Origin: an uncultured Bacteroidales bacterium
Lineage (GTDB): Bacteria > Bacteroidota > Bacteroidia > Bacteroidales > Bacteroidaceae
Assembly: GCA_902775975.1 (NCBI GenBank)
Contig: CACYOC010000027.1
Location: 1-42,950, forward strand
Direction of reading: 5' to 3'
Length of the DNA stretch: 42,950 bases
The translations under genes and the position numbers were made by a program. Below the pieces are notes generated by a model that was given only the letters and a program-made list of their open reading frames with translations, was not told where the DNA came from and searched no databases. This document shows positions 6,591 to 15,500 of this stretch, in pieces. How positions within the stretch are numbered: position 1 is the stretch's first letter; each line of letters starts with the position of its first letter.

Positions 6591-7596
6591 AGAACATCAG
6601 GGCGTTGACACCCTTCTGCTGGTACTCGGGCAGGATGCCGATGAGCATCAGGTCGAGACACTCCGCCTTGTGGAACTTCAAAGCCTTCAGACAGTGCCAC
6701 CAGCCGAAGGGCCACAGGCGACCGTTCTTACACTTCTGCAGGGCACGGGTCATGGAGGTGATGCTGATGCCGACGCCGATGACGTCGTGGTTGGGTGTGT
6801 TCCAGTCTTCGATGAGACAGAGCATGTCCATGTCGAGCATGGGGAAGTACATGCGCAGGTATTCGTCTATCTGGCGCTCCGTCATCTGCGAGTAGCCATA
6901 GAGGTGGCCGAACGACTTGTTGACGACGTCGAGCACCTTGCGACCGTACTGCTCCTTGCCGAACACCTGGCGGCGCTTGGGGTGAAGGGTGTGCAGATTG
7001 TAGCGGCGGCGCACCATGTCAGCCACCTTCAGGTATTTCTCCGGCATGCCCTCCTTCGGGACGATGAGCTTGTACTCCACGTAGTCGTTGTCCTTCTCCC
7101 AGCCGCCCATCTGCTCGATGTGCTGCGGGTAGTAGGGGTAGTTGTAGATGGTGGCCATGGTGCCTAACTGGTCGAAGCCTTCGATGAGCATGCCCTCGGG
7201 GTCCATATCGGTGAAGCCCAACGGTCCCACCAGTTCGGTCATGCCCTTCTCGCGACCCCATTGGGCGGCAGCGTCCAACAAAGCACGGGAAACCTCCATG
7301 TCATCGATGAAATCGATCCAACCGAAGCGCACGCTCTTGCGGTTCCACGCCTCGTTGGCACGGTGGTTGATGATGGCGGCGATGCGACCTACCACCTGCC
7401 CGTCACGATAGGCGAGATAGTACTCGGCCTCGCAGAACTCGAAAGCGGCATTGCGGTCTTTGCTGAGGGTGTGCAACTCGTCCGTGTACAAGTTCGGGGC
7501 ATCGTACTCGTTGCCCCTGTACAGGTCATAGTGAAACTGGATAAAAGCATCGAGCTCTTTCCGGTTGGTGACTTTCCGAATCTCTACTGACGACAT
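6538..7596 (-). CDS. GNAT-like N-acetyltransferase, C-terminus frameshifted
   Basis: 352 aa from ATG 7594-7596 (MSSVEIRKV). The longer frame to 7644 runs through a promoter box, so I reject that start. It resembles a Bacteroidetes family of about 370-380 aa with a GNAT fold: YYLAYRDGQVVGRIAAIIN, ELVGPLGFTDMDPEGMLIEGF, YPYYPQHIEQMGGWEKDNDY, LMLIGILPEYQQKGVNALMF (acetyl-CoA loop). Substrate unknown. After NALMFS the frame becomes STWRWRPTRRCKANGNT and stops, while the family-like tail lies out of frame at 6479-6590. The gene is therefore probably a recent pseudogene or has a replaced C-terminus; a sequencing error is possible but would not explain the missing residues. Confidence 0.75.
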   Translation of the reverse strand: MSSVEIRKVTNRKELDAFIQFHYDLYRGNEYDAPNLYTDELHTLSKDRNAAFEFCEAEYYLAYRDGQVVGRIAAIINHRANEAWNRKSVRFGWIDFIDDMEVSRALLDAAAQWGREKGMTELVGPLGFTDMDPEGMLIEGFDQLGTMATIYNYPYYPQHIEQMGGWEKDNDYVEYKLIVPKEGMPEKYLKVADMVRRRYNLHTLHPKRRQVFGKEQYGRKVLDVVNKSFGHLYGYSQMTERQIDEYLRMYFPMLDMDMLCLIEDWNTPNHDVIGVGISITSMTRALQKCKNGRLWPFGWWHCLKALKFHKAECLDLMLIGILPEYQQKGVNALMFSTWRWRPTRRCKANGNT

Positions 7597-7621
7597 GCTT
7601 CTTTTCTTTTTAGATAATGTG

Positions 7622-7653
7622 CAAAGGTAAGAAAAAAAGCACAAAACGCCAAA
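7622..7653 (-). promoter_or_regulatory. Promoter of the GNAT-like gene
   Basis: On the minus strand, TTTG (7650-7653) is followed after 20 bp by TACCTTTG (7622-7629), the Bacteroidetes -33/-7 pattern. The predicted transcript starts near 7617, about 20 nt before ATG 7596, which fixes the start codon choice. Confidence 0.75.
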
Positions 7654-7661
7654 ATCTTTAA

Positions 7662-8891
7662 CTAAATTTTACGGCAAAGCAGCAGTTTGTGCTCTCCGTC
7701 GGGCAGTGTTGTGGCAAAGATATAGACGTCGCCACCGTCCTTTAACTTGAGTTTTTTGCGCAGTTGCTCGGGTGTCAGCGGGAAGTTGCGCACCGTAATA
7801 TTGGCTCGTTCCACGTCTGCCAGCACTTCTCTTAGCTCTTGCTTGTTCATCGATGAAATGGCGGAAATTTGAAACCTGCGCCCCGGAAAATCGTCGATTT
7901 CAACGGAACTGACGAAGAGGTGGCTGTTGGCTGACAATTGGCGGACGGGATACTGCCGTTCTACCTCGGCGAAGCAGCCAGCCTTCATGATGCTGCTGTT
8001 CGGTTCGTAGAGAAAGCTTTGCGCAGAGAGAGGCCCCGTTTCGTGGCAAAGGGTGGCAGCACTGGCAAGGGGCGTCGCCCCGACTTGAAAGACCTGCCGG
8101 TCGTTGATGCACACGACCGTTGGGTGCTCTGTCTGCCCTTGACGGCTCAGCACCAGCAGGAGTTCCTTGCACTCGTTGCCCACGCTGACGATGTGGACTT
8201 CGCTGACGATAGCGTGCGACTGCCGACAGTCTGCCGCTGCTTCTTGCAGGTCGCTGACGGCTTTGCGCCAATCGAGCATGGGAGAGAGCTTGAGTACGAT
8301 GAAACGGGCTTTTTCCAGCAATAGCGGCAACAGCTCCAGCACATTGGGCGTGCAATCGGCAATGCCGTAAGTGCGACCGCCGTGCTCGTTGCGCCGAGCG
8401 GGGTCGAGATAGATGATGTCGGCAGGACTCTCCATGCCAGAGAGGAAGGTGGCAGCGTCACAACAATGAATGGTACAGGGGAGCGACAAAAGGGCGAAAT
8501 TATGTTCGGCCATGTCACAAAGCTCAGCACGCTGCTCCACATAGACGCGACGGCTGAAGCCCTGCGACATCCAGTAGAAATCGACACCGAAGCCGCCTGT
8601 GAGGTCGATAAAGGTACGCTTGTCGGTCTGCAGGTGCTCGACCAGCTGCTGCTTGTAGCGTGCCGTCTGCTCCGACGAGCACTGCTCCATGTTGAGGTGG
8701 GGCGGATAGATCACGTCTTCCACTTCAGCCCAGGCAGGCAACTTCCGCCGTGCCGTCTGCCGGCCGGCAATCTGCTGCAGTGCCATCGGCAGGTCAACGC
8801 TGCTGTTCTTCGTGCCCTGCAACGCCAACTTTTTGACGTCATCGTCCTGGTGCTGACGCACATATTCCCGTGTCGCTTCGTTGATTATCAT
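7662..8891 (-). CDS. THUMP-like class I SAM-dependent methyltransferase
   Basis: 409 aa from ATG 8889-8891 (MIINEATREY). The first part is helical. A Rossmann methyltransferase core follows: motif I DLTGGFGVDF (residues 96-105), the acidic strand end VYVEQ, and motif IV YLDPAR (161-166), similar to base N-methyltransferases of the RsmD/Trm5 kind. The C-terminal quarter ends VYIFATTLPDGEHKLLLCRK, the THUMP-like domain that follows this enzyme class in Bacteroidetes. Likely an RNA methyltransferase; the target base is not known to me. Its promoter leaves almost no 5' leader. The start at 8942 used by the longest frame would lie upstream of the promoter and is rejected. Confidence 0.85.
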   Translation of the reverse strand: MIINEATREYVRQHQDDDVKKLALQGTKNSSVDLPMALQQIAGRQTARRKLPAWAEVEDVIYPPHLNMEQCSSEQTARYKQQLVEHLQTDKRTFIDLTGGFGVDFYWMSQGFSRRVYVEQRAELCDMAEHNFALLSLPCTIHCCDAATFLSGMESPADIIYLDPARRNEHGGRTYGIADCTPNVLELLPLLLEKARFIVLKLSPMLDWRKAVSDLQEAAADCRQSHAIVSEVHIVSVGNECKELLLVLSRQGQTEHPTVVCINDRQVFQVGATPLASAATLCHETGPLSAQSFLYEPNSSIMKAGCFAEVERQYPVRQLSANSHLFVSSVEIDDFPGRRFQISAISSMNKQELREVLADVERANITVRNFPLTPEQLRKKLKLKDGGDVYIFATTLPDGEHKLLLCRKI

Positions 8892-8895
8892 GGTA

Positions 8896-8927
8896 CAAAA
8901 GTACGAATAAGTGTTTGAAAATGCAAA
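8896..8927 (-). promoter_or_regulatory. Promoter of the methyltransferase, apparently leaderless
   Basis: Minus strand: TTTG (8924-8927), 20-bp spacer, TACTTTTG (8896-8903). The -7 box ends 4 nt before the ATG at 8889-8891, so the predicted transcription start falls on or next to the start codon. Confidence 0.7.
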
Positions 8928-8930
8928 TTT

Positions 8931-8957
8931 TTCACGTTTCACTTTCCACTTTTCACT
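8931..8957. repeat. Short heptamer array (TTTCACT)n
   Basis: About four 7-bp units (TTTCACG, TTTCACT, TTCCACT, TTTCACT) between the divergent promoters of the methyltransferase and dapB. Confidence 0.6.
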
Positions 8958-8965
8958 TTATTTTG

Positions 8966-8973
8966 TACCTTTG
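8966..8973 (+). promoter_or_regulatory. dapB promoter, -7 box
   Basis: TACCTTTG 24 bp before the dapB ATG. TTTC at 8943-8946 (19-bp spacing) is the closest match to a -33 box. It probably drives the dapB-lepB-lepB2-wbqC operon. Confidence 0.7.
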
Positions 8974-8997
8974 CAGCGTTTTATACATTATTATAAT

Positions 8998-9711
8998 ATG
9001 AAAATAGCATTAATCGGCTACGGCAAGATGGGCAAGATGATAGAGCAGATAGCCCTCAGCCGCGGTCATGAAATTGTAAGTATTATCGACATCGACAACC
9101 AGCAGGACTTCGACAGCGAAGCCTTCCGCAGTGCCGATGTCGCCATAGAGTTTACTGCCCCGCAGGCTGCCTACGGCAACTACCTGAAGGCGTGGGCGGC
9201 AGGAGTGAAAGTGGTGTCAGGCTCTACCGGTTGGATGAAGGAGCACGGCGATGACGTGAAAAAGGCTTGTGCTGAGGGTAAGACCCTCTTCTGGGCCTCG
9301 AACTTCTCGATAGGCGTCGCCATCTTCTCCGCCGTCAACAAGTATCTGGCAAAGATCATGAACCAGTTCCCACAATACGATGTGGAAATGGAAGAGACGC
9401 ACCACGTCCACAAGCTCGACCATCCCAGCGGTACTGCCATCACACTGGCAGAGGATATCCTGGAGAACATCGACCGCAAGGAGGCATGGGCAGAGGACAC
9501 TACCGACCCCAAGCTGCTGCGCATCGACCACATCCGCCGCGGTGAGGTGGCAGGCATCCATACCGTGCGCTACGACTCAGCAGCCGACATCATCACCATC
9601 ACCCACGACGCTCACTCGCGTCAGGGCTTTGCACTGGGTGCCGTGCTCGCTGCCGAATACACCAAGGAACATCAGGGACTGCTGACCATCAGTGATATGT
9701 TTAAGTTCTAA
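8998..9711 (+). CDS. dapB: 4-hydroxy-tetrahydrodipicolinate reductase
   Basis: 237 aa from ATG 8998. The enzyme reduces the dihydrodipicolinate precursor with NAD(P)H in lysine and diaminopimelate synthesis, supplying peptidoglycan. N-terminal Rossmann motif GYGKMG (residues 7-12). Dihydrodipicolinate signature at about 133-147: ETHHVHKLDHPSGTA, with the catalytic His pair and Lys139. SGSTGW (74-79) and SNFSIGVAIF (101-110) are also typical. Slightly shorter than the 273-aa E. coli enzyme, usual for Bacteroidetes. First gene of a plus-strand operon with the signal peptidase genes; the longer frame from 8911 is excluded because it starts before the promoter. Confidence 0.95.
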   Translation: MKIALIGYGKMGKMIEQIALSRGHEIVSIIDIDNQQDFDSEAFRSADVAIEFTAPQAAYGNYLKAWAAGVKVVSGSTGWMKEHGDDVKKACAEGKTLFWASNFSIGVAIFSAVNKYLAKIMNQFPQYDVEMEETHHVHKLDHPSGTAITLAEDILENIDRKEAWAEDTTDPKLLRIDHIRRGEVAGIHTVRYDSAADIITITHDAHSRQGFALGAVLAAEYTKEHQGLLTISDMFKF

Positions 9712-9713
9712 AA

Positions 9714-9767
9714 ACTTATAGGCCTCATAAGTCCTATTAGCCCTATAAGTCCTATTAGCCTTATCAA
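9714..9767. repeat. 9-bp array between dapB and lepB
   Basis: Six units of about 9 bp alternating CCTATAAG and TCCTATTAG types fill the spacer directly after dapB. The units resemble, in reverse complement, the 9-bp units that code for the His-rich tail of the helicase (31955-32030). Confidence 0.7.
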
Positions 9768-9770
9768 CAA

Positions 9771-11207
9771 ATGGAAAAGAAAGAAAAGAAAAAACTAAAT
9801 ATGAAAGTACAGTGGGCGAAGTTCGTCGCCGTACTCGTCTGCTACCTCGTCTTCCTCTATTGGGTGAAGTCATGGTGGGGACTGCTGGTCATTCCCTTCA
9901 TCTACGACGTCTATATCACCAAGAAAATCAAGTGGCAGTGGTGGAAGGATTCTGAAGGTCCGGTGAAATGGGTCATGTCGTGGGTCGATGCCTTGGTGTT
10001 TGCTCTCGTCGCCGTCTATTTCATCAACCTGTTCTTCTTCCAGAACTACGTCATTCCATCGTCATCGCTGGAGAAGTCACTGCTGACGGGCGACTATCTC
10101 TTCGTGTCGAAGATGAGCTACGGACCGCGCATCCCCGAGACACCGCTGACCATGCCGCTGACTCAGCACACGCTGCCCGTCTTCAACAGCAAGTCATACA
10201 TCGAGTGGCCCCATTGGGACTACCGCCGCGTCAAGGGACTGGGTAAGATTCAGCTCAACGACATCGTGGTCTTCAACTATCCCGCCGGTGACACCATCTG
10301 CTCAGACCCCCGCTATCAGGCATACGACTTCTACCAGATGTGCTACCAGATGGGCTATCAGATGTATCCGCAGCGTCCCGACCCCGACTCGCTGAACGCA
10401 GAGCAGTTGGCGCTCTACTTCAACACCCTCTACCAGGCTGGTCGTAAGACCATCGAGAGCAACCCGCAGGAGTACGGCATGATAGACACACGTCCTGCCG
10501 ACCGCCGCGAGAACTACGTCAAGCGCTGCGTGGGACTGCCCGGACAGACGTTGCAAATCAAGGACCGCATCATCTACATCGACGGCAAGGCCAACAAGGA
10601 ACCCGACAACGTGCAATATACTTACATCGTGAAACTGAAACAGCGGCTGAACGATGATATCATGTCCGATTTAGGCATCACGATGGAAGACTTGGCAAGC
10701 CTTAACACCAACGGCTATATGCCGCTGACCAACCGTGCCGCCGAGGCGTTGCGCACGATGACGGACTACGTGGAAAGCGTAGAGCTGAACACCACCTGCA
10801 GCGACCTGGACACCTATCCCCTGAACGGCAACCTGCACTGGACACGCGACAACTACGGTCCCATCTGGATTCCCGCCAAGGGCAAGAGCATCGACCTGAC
10901 GCTGAAGAACCTGCCCATCTATGAGCGGCCTATCCGCACCTATGAGGGCAACAAGCTGGAGGTGAGGGACGGCAAGATATTCATCAACGACAAGGAGGCG
11001 ACGAGCTATACCTTCAAGATGGACTACTACTGGATGCAGGGCGACAACCGCCACAACTCGTTGGACAGCCGCTACTGGGGCTTCGTACCCGAAGACCACA
11101 TCGTCGGCAAGCCTATCTTCATCTGGTGGAGCTCCGACCCCGACCGCCACGGATTCTCAGGCATCCGATGGAACCGACTGTTCCGCTTTGTGGATGATAT
11201 CAAGTAA
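9771..11207 (+). CDS. lepB: Signal peptidase I
   Basis: 478 aa, the long Bacteroidetes form. It removes signal peptides from exported proteins at the outer face of the inner membrane. Hydrophobic segments lie at about residues 13-31, 33-48 and 71-90. The catalytic Ser is S99 in IPSSSLEKSL (equivalent to PSGSM) and the Lys is K251 in YVKRCVGLPG. The C-terminal signature GDNRHNSLDSRYWGFVPEDH is complete. A large periplasmic insertion (about 260-400) separates the conserved boxes. Follows dapB after a 9-bp repeat array and precedes a shorter, non-catalytic paralogue. Confidence 0.95.
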   Translation: MEKKEKKKLNMKVQWAKFVAVLVCYLVFLYWVKSWWGLLVIPFIYDVYITKKIKWQWWKDSEGPVKWVMSWVDALVFALVAVYFINLFFFQNYVIPSSSLEKSLLTGDYLFVSKMSYGPRIPETPLTMPLTQHTLPVFNSKSYIEWPHWDYRRVKGLGKIQLNDIVVFNYPAGDTICSDPRYQAYDFYQMCYQMGYQMYPQRPDPDSLNAEQLALYFNTLYQAGRKTIESNPQEYGMIDTRPADRRENYVKRCVGLPGQTLQIKDRIIYIDGKANKEPDNVQYTYIVKLKQRLNDDIMSDLGITMEDLASLNTNGYMPLTNRAAEALRTMTDYVESVELNTTCSDLDTYPLNGNLHWTRDNYGPIWIPAKGKSIDLTLKNLPIYERPIRTYEGNKLEVRDGKIFINDKEATSYTFKMDYYWMQGDNRHNSLDSRYWGFVPEDHIVGKPIFIWWSSDPDRHGFSGIRWNRLFRFVDDIK

Positions 11208-11279
11208 AGTTTAAAGTTTAAAGTTTAGAGTCAGTTGAAAGAGTTTCAAGTTTCAAGTTTCAAGTTTAGAGTTTAGAGA
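11208..11279. repeat. AT-rich heptamer array (AGTTTAA/AGTTTCA)n
   Basis: About nine 7-bp units (AGTTTAA, AGTTTCA, AGTTTAG) with one 13-bp interruption occupy the whole spacer from just after the lepB stop to the start of the paralogue. Confidence 0.8.
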
Positions 11280-11280
11280 T

Positions 11281-11805
11281 ATGAGAAATGGGTTGAAGTT
11301 CGTGATATGCATGGCATTGGCAATGGCGCTGATGTTAGCTGTCCGTACTTTGGCCTTTTCGGTTCATAGCATTACCGGCAACGGACTGGCACCGCTCTAT
11401 CAGGATGGCGACCAGATACTGGTAAACCGCTGCAGCTATGGCTTGCGCATCGAAGGCAACCGCCTGTTGCCATATAGTCGGCTGTGGCGACAAGACGTGC
11501 AACGAGGCGACATCGTGGCCTTCACCGTTCCCGGCGACACTGCCGCCCTGCCATTCGGTTTCAGGACAGGCATCCTGCTGGCACGCTGCAAAGCCGTTCC
11601 AGGCGACACCGTCCGCACGAACAAGGGTACGCTGCTCATTCCGGGGCTGAAGACCTGTGCCGACCATAACTACTACTGGCTGGAGAGCATCAACCAGCAG
11701 AACCCCATCGACTCGCGGCACCTGGGTTTCATCTCTGAGAAGCAAATCATCGGAAGCGTTGTCACCGTACTCTACAACCGCCATAACATCCGCCTGGTGC
11801 CATGA
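11281..11805 (+). CDS. Signal peptidase I-like protein lacking the catalytic dyad
   Basis: 174 aa with one N-terminal membrane helix (about 8-26), then an S26-type fold: DGDQILVNR, GDIVAFTVPG, ARCKAVPGDTV, and DSRHLGFISEKQIIGS near the end. Aligned by eye to the adjacent LepB, the catalytic Ser position is G35 (ITGNGLAP) and the catalytic Lys position is A101 (ARCKAVPG in place of KRCVGLPG). The GDN of the last signature box is also absent. It therefore probably cannot cleave peptides by the Ser/Lys mechanism and may be a partner or regulator of LepB, though that role is inference. It overlaps the next gene by ATGA. Confidence 0.8.
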   Translation: MRNGLKFVICMALAMALMLAVRTLAFSVHSITGNGLAPLYQDGDQILVNRCSYGLRIEGNRLLPYSRLWRQDVQRGDIVAFTVPGDTAALPFGFRTGILLARCKAVPGDTVRTNKGTLLIPGLKTCADHNYYWLESINQQNPIDSRHLGFISEKQIIGSVVTVLYNRHNIRLVP

Positions 11806-12518
11806 ATACCGTGCTGCTGCAAACGACTTACTTTGGACCCATTCAGTGGTATCAGAAGTTGTATCGCTATGACCACGTCCTCATAGAGCAGTACGACTCC
11901 TACCAGAAGCAGACCTTCCGCAACCGCTGTGTCATCGCCACAGCCAACGGACTGCAAGCCCTCACCGTTCCCGTGGAGCACCCATCACCTCTCACCTCTA
12001 ATAAGTCTCCCATCCCTTCGGGAGGGGCTGGGGGTGGGCTTTTAGTCAAAGACCTTCGCATCAGCGACCACAACCAGTGGCGGCGCATCCATTGGAATGC
12101 CCTGCAGTCGGCCTATAGCGAGAGCCCCTTCTTCGAATACTATGCAGACGATATCCGTCCGTTCTTCGAGCAGAAGTACGACTTTCTCATCGATTTCAAC
12201 GAGGCTATCCGTCAGAAAATGTGCGAACTCATCGACATACATCCCCACGTGGAATACACCCAAACGTTCCTTCCACCCAACCCCCCAACACCTCTAACGA
12301 ATCTCCCATCCCTTCGGGAGGGGACGGGGGTGGGCTTCCCAACACCTCAAACCCTCGACCTCCGCTCAGTCATCAGCGCCAAACACCCGCTGCCCGATGC
12401 AGACTTCGAGAGCAAACCCTATTGGCAGGTATTTCAGCAGAAGCACGGCTTTCAGCCCAACCTCTCCATCCTTGACCTGCTATTCAACCAAGGACCCGAA
12501 TCTATCTTTTATTTATAA
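11802..12518 (+). CDS. WbqC-like family protein with two repeat-encoded insertions
   Basis: 238 aa. WbqC family signature at the start (LLQTTYFGPIQWYQKLYRYD) and core (KDLRISDHNQWRRIHWNALQSAYSESPFFEYYADDIRPFFE). The family occurs in O-antigen and glycolipid loci and next to lepB in Bacteroidetes; its biochemical role is not established. Two stretches, residues about 60-81 (SPIPSGGAGGG) and about 159-184 (LPSLREGTGVGF), are encoded by near-identical GC-rich palindromes and fall between conserved blocks. Its ATG overlaps the stop of the upstream gene, so it is the last gene of the dapB operon. Only 21 bp separate it from the convergent tamB-like gene. Confidence 0.85.
   Translation: MNTVLLQTTYFGPIQWYQKLYRYDHVLIEQYDSYQKQTFRNRCVIATANGLQALTVPVEHPSPLTSNKSPIPSGGAGGGLLVKDLRISDHNQWRRIHWNALQSAYSESPFFEYYADDIRPFFEQKYDFLIDFNEAIRQKMCELIDIHPHVEYTQTFLPPNPPTPLTNLPSLREGTGVGFPTPQTLDLRSVISAKHPLPDADFESKPYWQVFQQKHGFQPNLSILDLLFNQGPESIFYL
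12006..12041. repeat. GC-rich palindromic element, copy 4 (in wbqC)
   Basis: CATCCCTTCGGGAGGGG followed by GGGGGTGGGCTT. It is nearly identical to copy 5 about 300 bp downstream, including a shared left flank CACCTCTAA. Confidence 0.85.
12303..12338. repeat. GC-rich palindromic element, copy 5 (in wbqC)
   Basis: Same core CATCCCTTCGGGAGGGG, then ACGGGGGTGGGCTTCC. In frame with the WbqC-like protein. Confidence 0.85.
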
Positions 12519-12539
12519 ACCCTTAAAAAATCACCTCAT

Positions 12540-15500
12540 TCAGGGGGCTTTCTTCTTTTTCTTCTTAATGCCGAAGAAGTCGGAGAGTCCGTTGAAGTCT
12601 TTCTTGATGATGATGCCCAAGCCCTGCGTGTTCAGCGACGAACGGGTGAAATAGCGGTCGTTGCTCTGGTTATAGACCTTCAGCGCGAGGTTGCCGTTGG
12701 GCAGCAGCAGGTAGCGCAGGTCGAAGTCGCCGATGAACGATGGCGTGGCGGTCTTCACGTTGTCGCGATAGCCGAACTGTCCGTTGAAGAGCAGGCGGTT
12801 GTTGAGCAGACGACCGTTGACGATGCCTTCGTATTCGGCATTGTTCCAGCCCTCGTCACCGGTAGAGATGTTGGCACCGAAGTTCCAGTGGTTGCTCTTG
12901 ACGAACTTGCTGAGGATGCCGTTGATTTGTCCGCTGAGGGTTCCTGACAACAGGCTCTGCATGGCAAGGCTCGTCTTGCTGCGCGACTCACCGGAGCTTT
13001 CGGCATTGTTGGCACCTTGTGGGTAGAAACGCCCCACGGCGAGCAGGTAGAGTACTTGCTGGTTCATCTCCTCCTCGCTATTGATGATGGAGCGAACCAT
13101 CTGCTGCTCGTCGGCATTGACGTTGGGCATCTCGAGGTCGAAGTCGAGGATGGGCTGGCTGGGTTGTCCGCTGATGTTCATCAGGCATTTGACGCGCACC
13201 ATATTAGAGAAAGACTGGCCGACGTTAAGGTCGGAGAGGCTGACGCCATTGACAATGTGGGTGGCTTGCAGGTGCAGGTTGGCATCGTAGGGGTCGCCGC
13301 TGAAGATGATGGTGCCGCCCTCGGTAAAGGTGAAGTTCTTGCGGATGACGTTCTGGATGGTGAGCCCGTAAGTGCCCTCGGTCACGCGGTAGGTACCGAA
13401 CATGTCGAAGCTGCCCTTGTTGTAGTAGCTGACTTGTAGCATGCCGGAGCCTCGCAGCGTGATATAGTCTTTCGTGGCGGCATCCATGAGCAGCTGTAGT
13501 TCTGCCTGCGGGTTGACGTTGATTTTCATCAGCATGCGCAAGTCGGAGCGCCACTCGGTAGCAGGCTGGGCGGTCTTGGCGGCTATGGCGTGTGCCGGAC
13601 CCCACTGTATGAACTCCTGGTTGGAGATGGCTTCTGGCGAGGCGGCATTATACACGAACTTAGAGCCTCGCTGCGGGGTGATGTCGGCCTCGATGGTAAC
13701 TCCCTCGTCGCGACCACGGATGCTGACGTCGCCAGAGGCATAGACAGTGCCGTAGAATGCCTCACTGCCAAAGTTGCTGAAGTGGTAGGCAAGCAGGTTC
13801 TCTGCCGTGACGTTGAGGTCGAAGGTGAGGTCGGTGAGTTCGTTATGGTGGATGGCTCCGGAGAGCATGGCTTCCGTGCCGTTGATGTCGTAGATGGGGA
13901 AATGAGTGAGGGTAATCTCGTTGGGAACGAGCGTGATCGTGTCGCCACGCAGCTCGTAGTCGCAGCCTAAGACACTGACGTGTGCTAGTCCGTTGATGGC
14001 GAGTTGTCCGGTGAGGTTGAGCGCGTCGAGCTGTCCCATGAGTCGCAGCGAGCCGTTGGCGTGACCGTCCATACGACTGATGAAGCTATCCATAAAGGAG
14101 CGGGCGAAGTCGAGGTGGGTGCCGTCGGCTTCGATGTTCAGGTCGATGAAGTTGCGTTTGGGCGACACATAGCCCTCGATGTATGTCTGAGCGTCAGGAC
14201 CGTCATCGGCAGTAGCGAGGATGTCTATCTGTTCCTGTTCTTTGTTCCACGTAACCTGTGCGTCAAGGGTTCCCATGCGACCGTGTTCGAACTCGAAGTG
14301 GTTGACCGTCAGTCGCCCGTCGGCCTCGAAGTTGCCGAAGAGATTGCGCAGGCTGCCGCCGCCTGTGGCCTTGCCGCTGAAGGACACGGCATCGAAATCG
14401 ACGAGGTCGAGGATGTATTCAATATCCAAGTCACGCATGCGAACGAGGATAGAATCCTGGCTGTTGTCCGATGCCACACCGTCGAGCGTCAGAAATTGCT
14501 CCTCGTGCTGCATGGAGAACTTGTCAATCTTCAAGTGCTTGTCGTAGTAGGTGATGGCCGAGGGGTTGATGTCCCACTGTGCGTTCATGATGGTGATGGT
14601 CGAGGGGGCAAGGTCGATAAAGGCTATCTGGTGTCCGTCGAGCGTGGTGTCGAAGCGTCCGCGGGCGGTAATCTTACCGCTCATGCGCTGATCGGCATAG
14701 TTGTCCCACTGCAGGGAAGAGGTCAGCTGGTTGTTGAAGGCGTTGCCTGACACATGGATGTTCATAGGGTCGCCGTCGTCTATGAGCTTGACGATGCTGA
14801 GGTCGTAGGACAACGTGCCCAAGGGTGACAGGATGCTGGCATGACACTGTTCGTAGCGGTCGCCCTTATAGGAGAAGTGCGGAATGTTGCACTCGATGTT
14901 CATCTGTTGTGTCTGGTCGTTGACATTGCCGCTGATAGTCATCGGCTCGGTGAGTTCCAAGGGTACCTGCAGCACGTGCTGTAGCCAGTCGGACTTGGTG
15001 ATGGTAGCTTCGATGGCGAAGTTGTTGTTGGTCTTGGCATTTGCCTTGGGAAGCCCTGGCATGGTAGGCAGGCGGGTGGCAATGAAATTGGTGAAGCTCT
15101 GTGCTAAGGTCTTGTAGTCGAAATTACCGGTAAGGTGTGCCGTGGCGAAGTCGCTCTCCATGTTCATGTAGTGCGTGTCGTTATGATAGCCCGACTCGAT
15201 GTGCAGCTGTTCCAAGCGGTAGTGGTCGCTGGCAGACTGCATGGTAAACTCCTTCAGATCGACGATACCGATGGCATCGTTGACATCCTGCGCCTTGAAG
15301 TTGGCGTGCAGCGTGCCTGAGAAATGCGCATCGCCCCACTTGTCGGAAAGGTGGATGGCCTGTGGTGCCAGGCGCTCTACGTTGACAGTCACCTGCACGT
15401 CCTTCTGCCGCCGCTTCTGCTGGAAGCTACCCTCGATGCTGGCTTGGATGTTGCTGTCGTCGATGCTTAGCTTGCCATGGATGTCGGAGGGGTTGTACTG

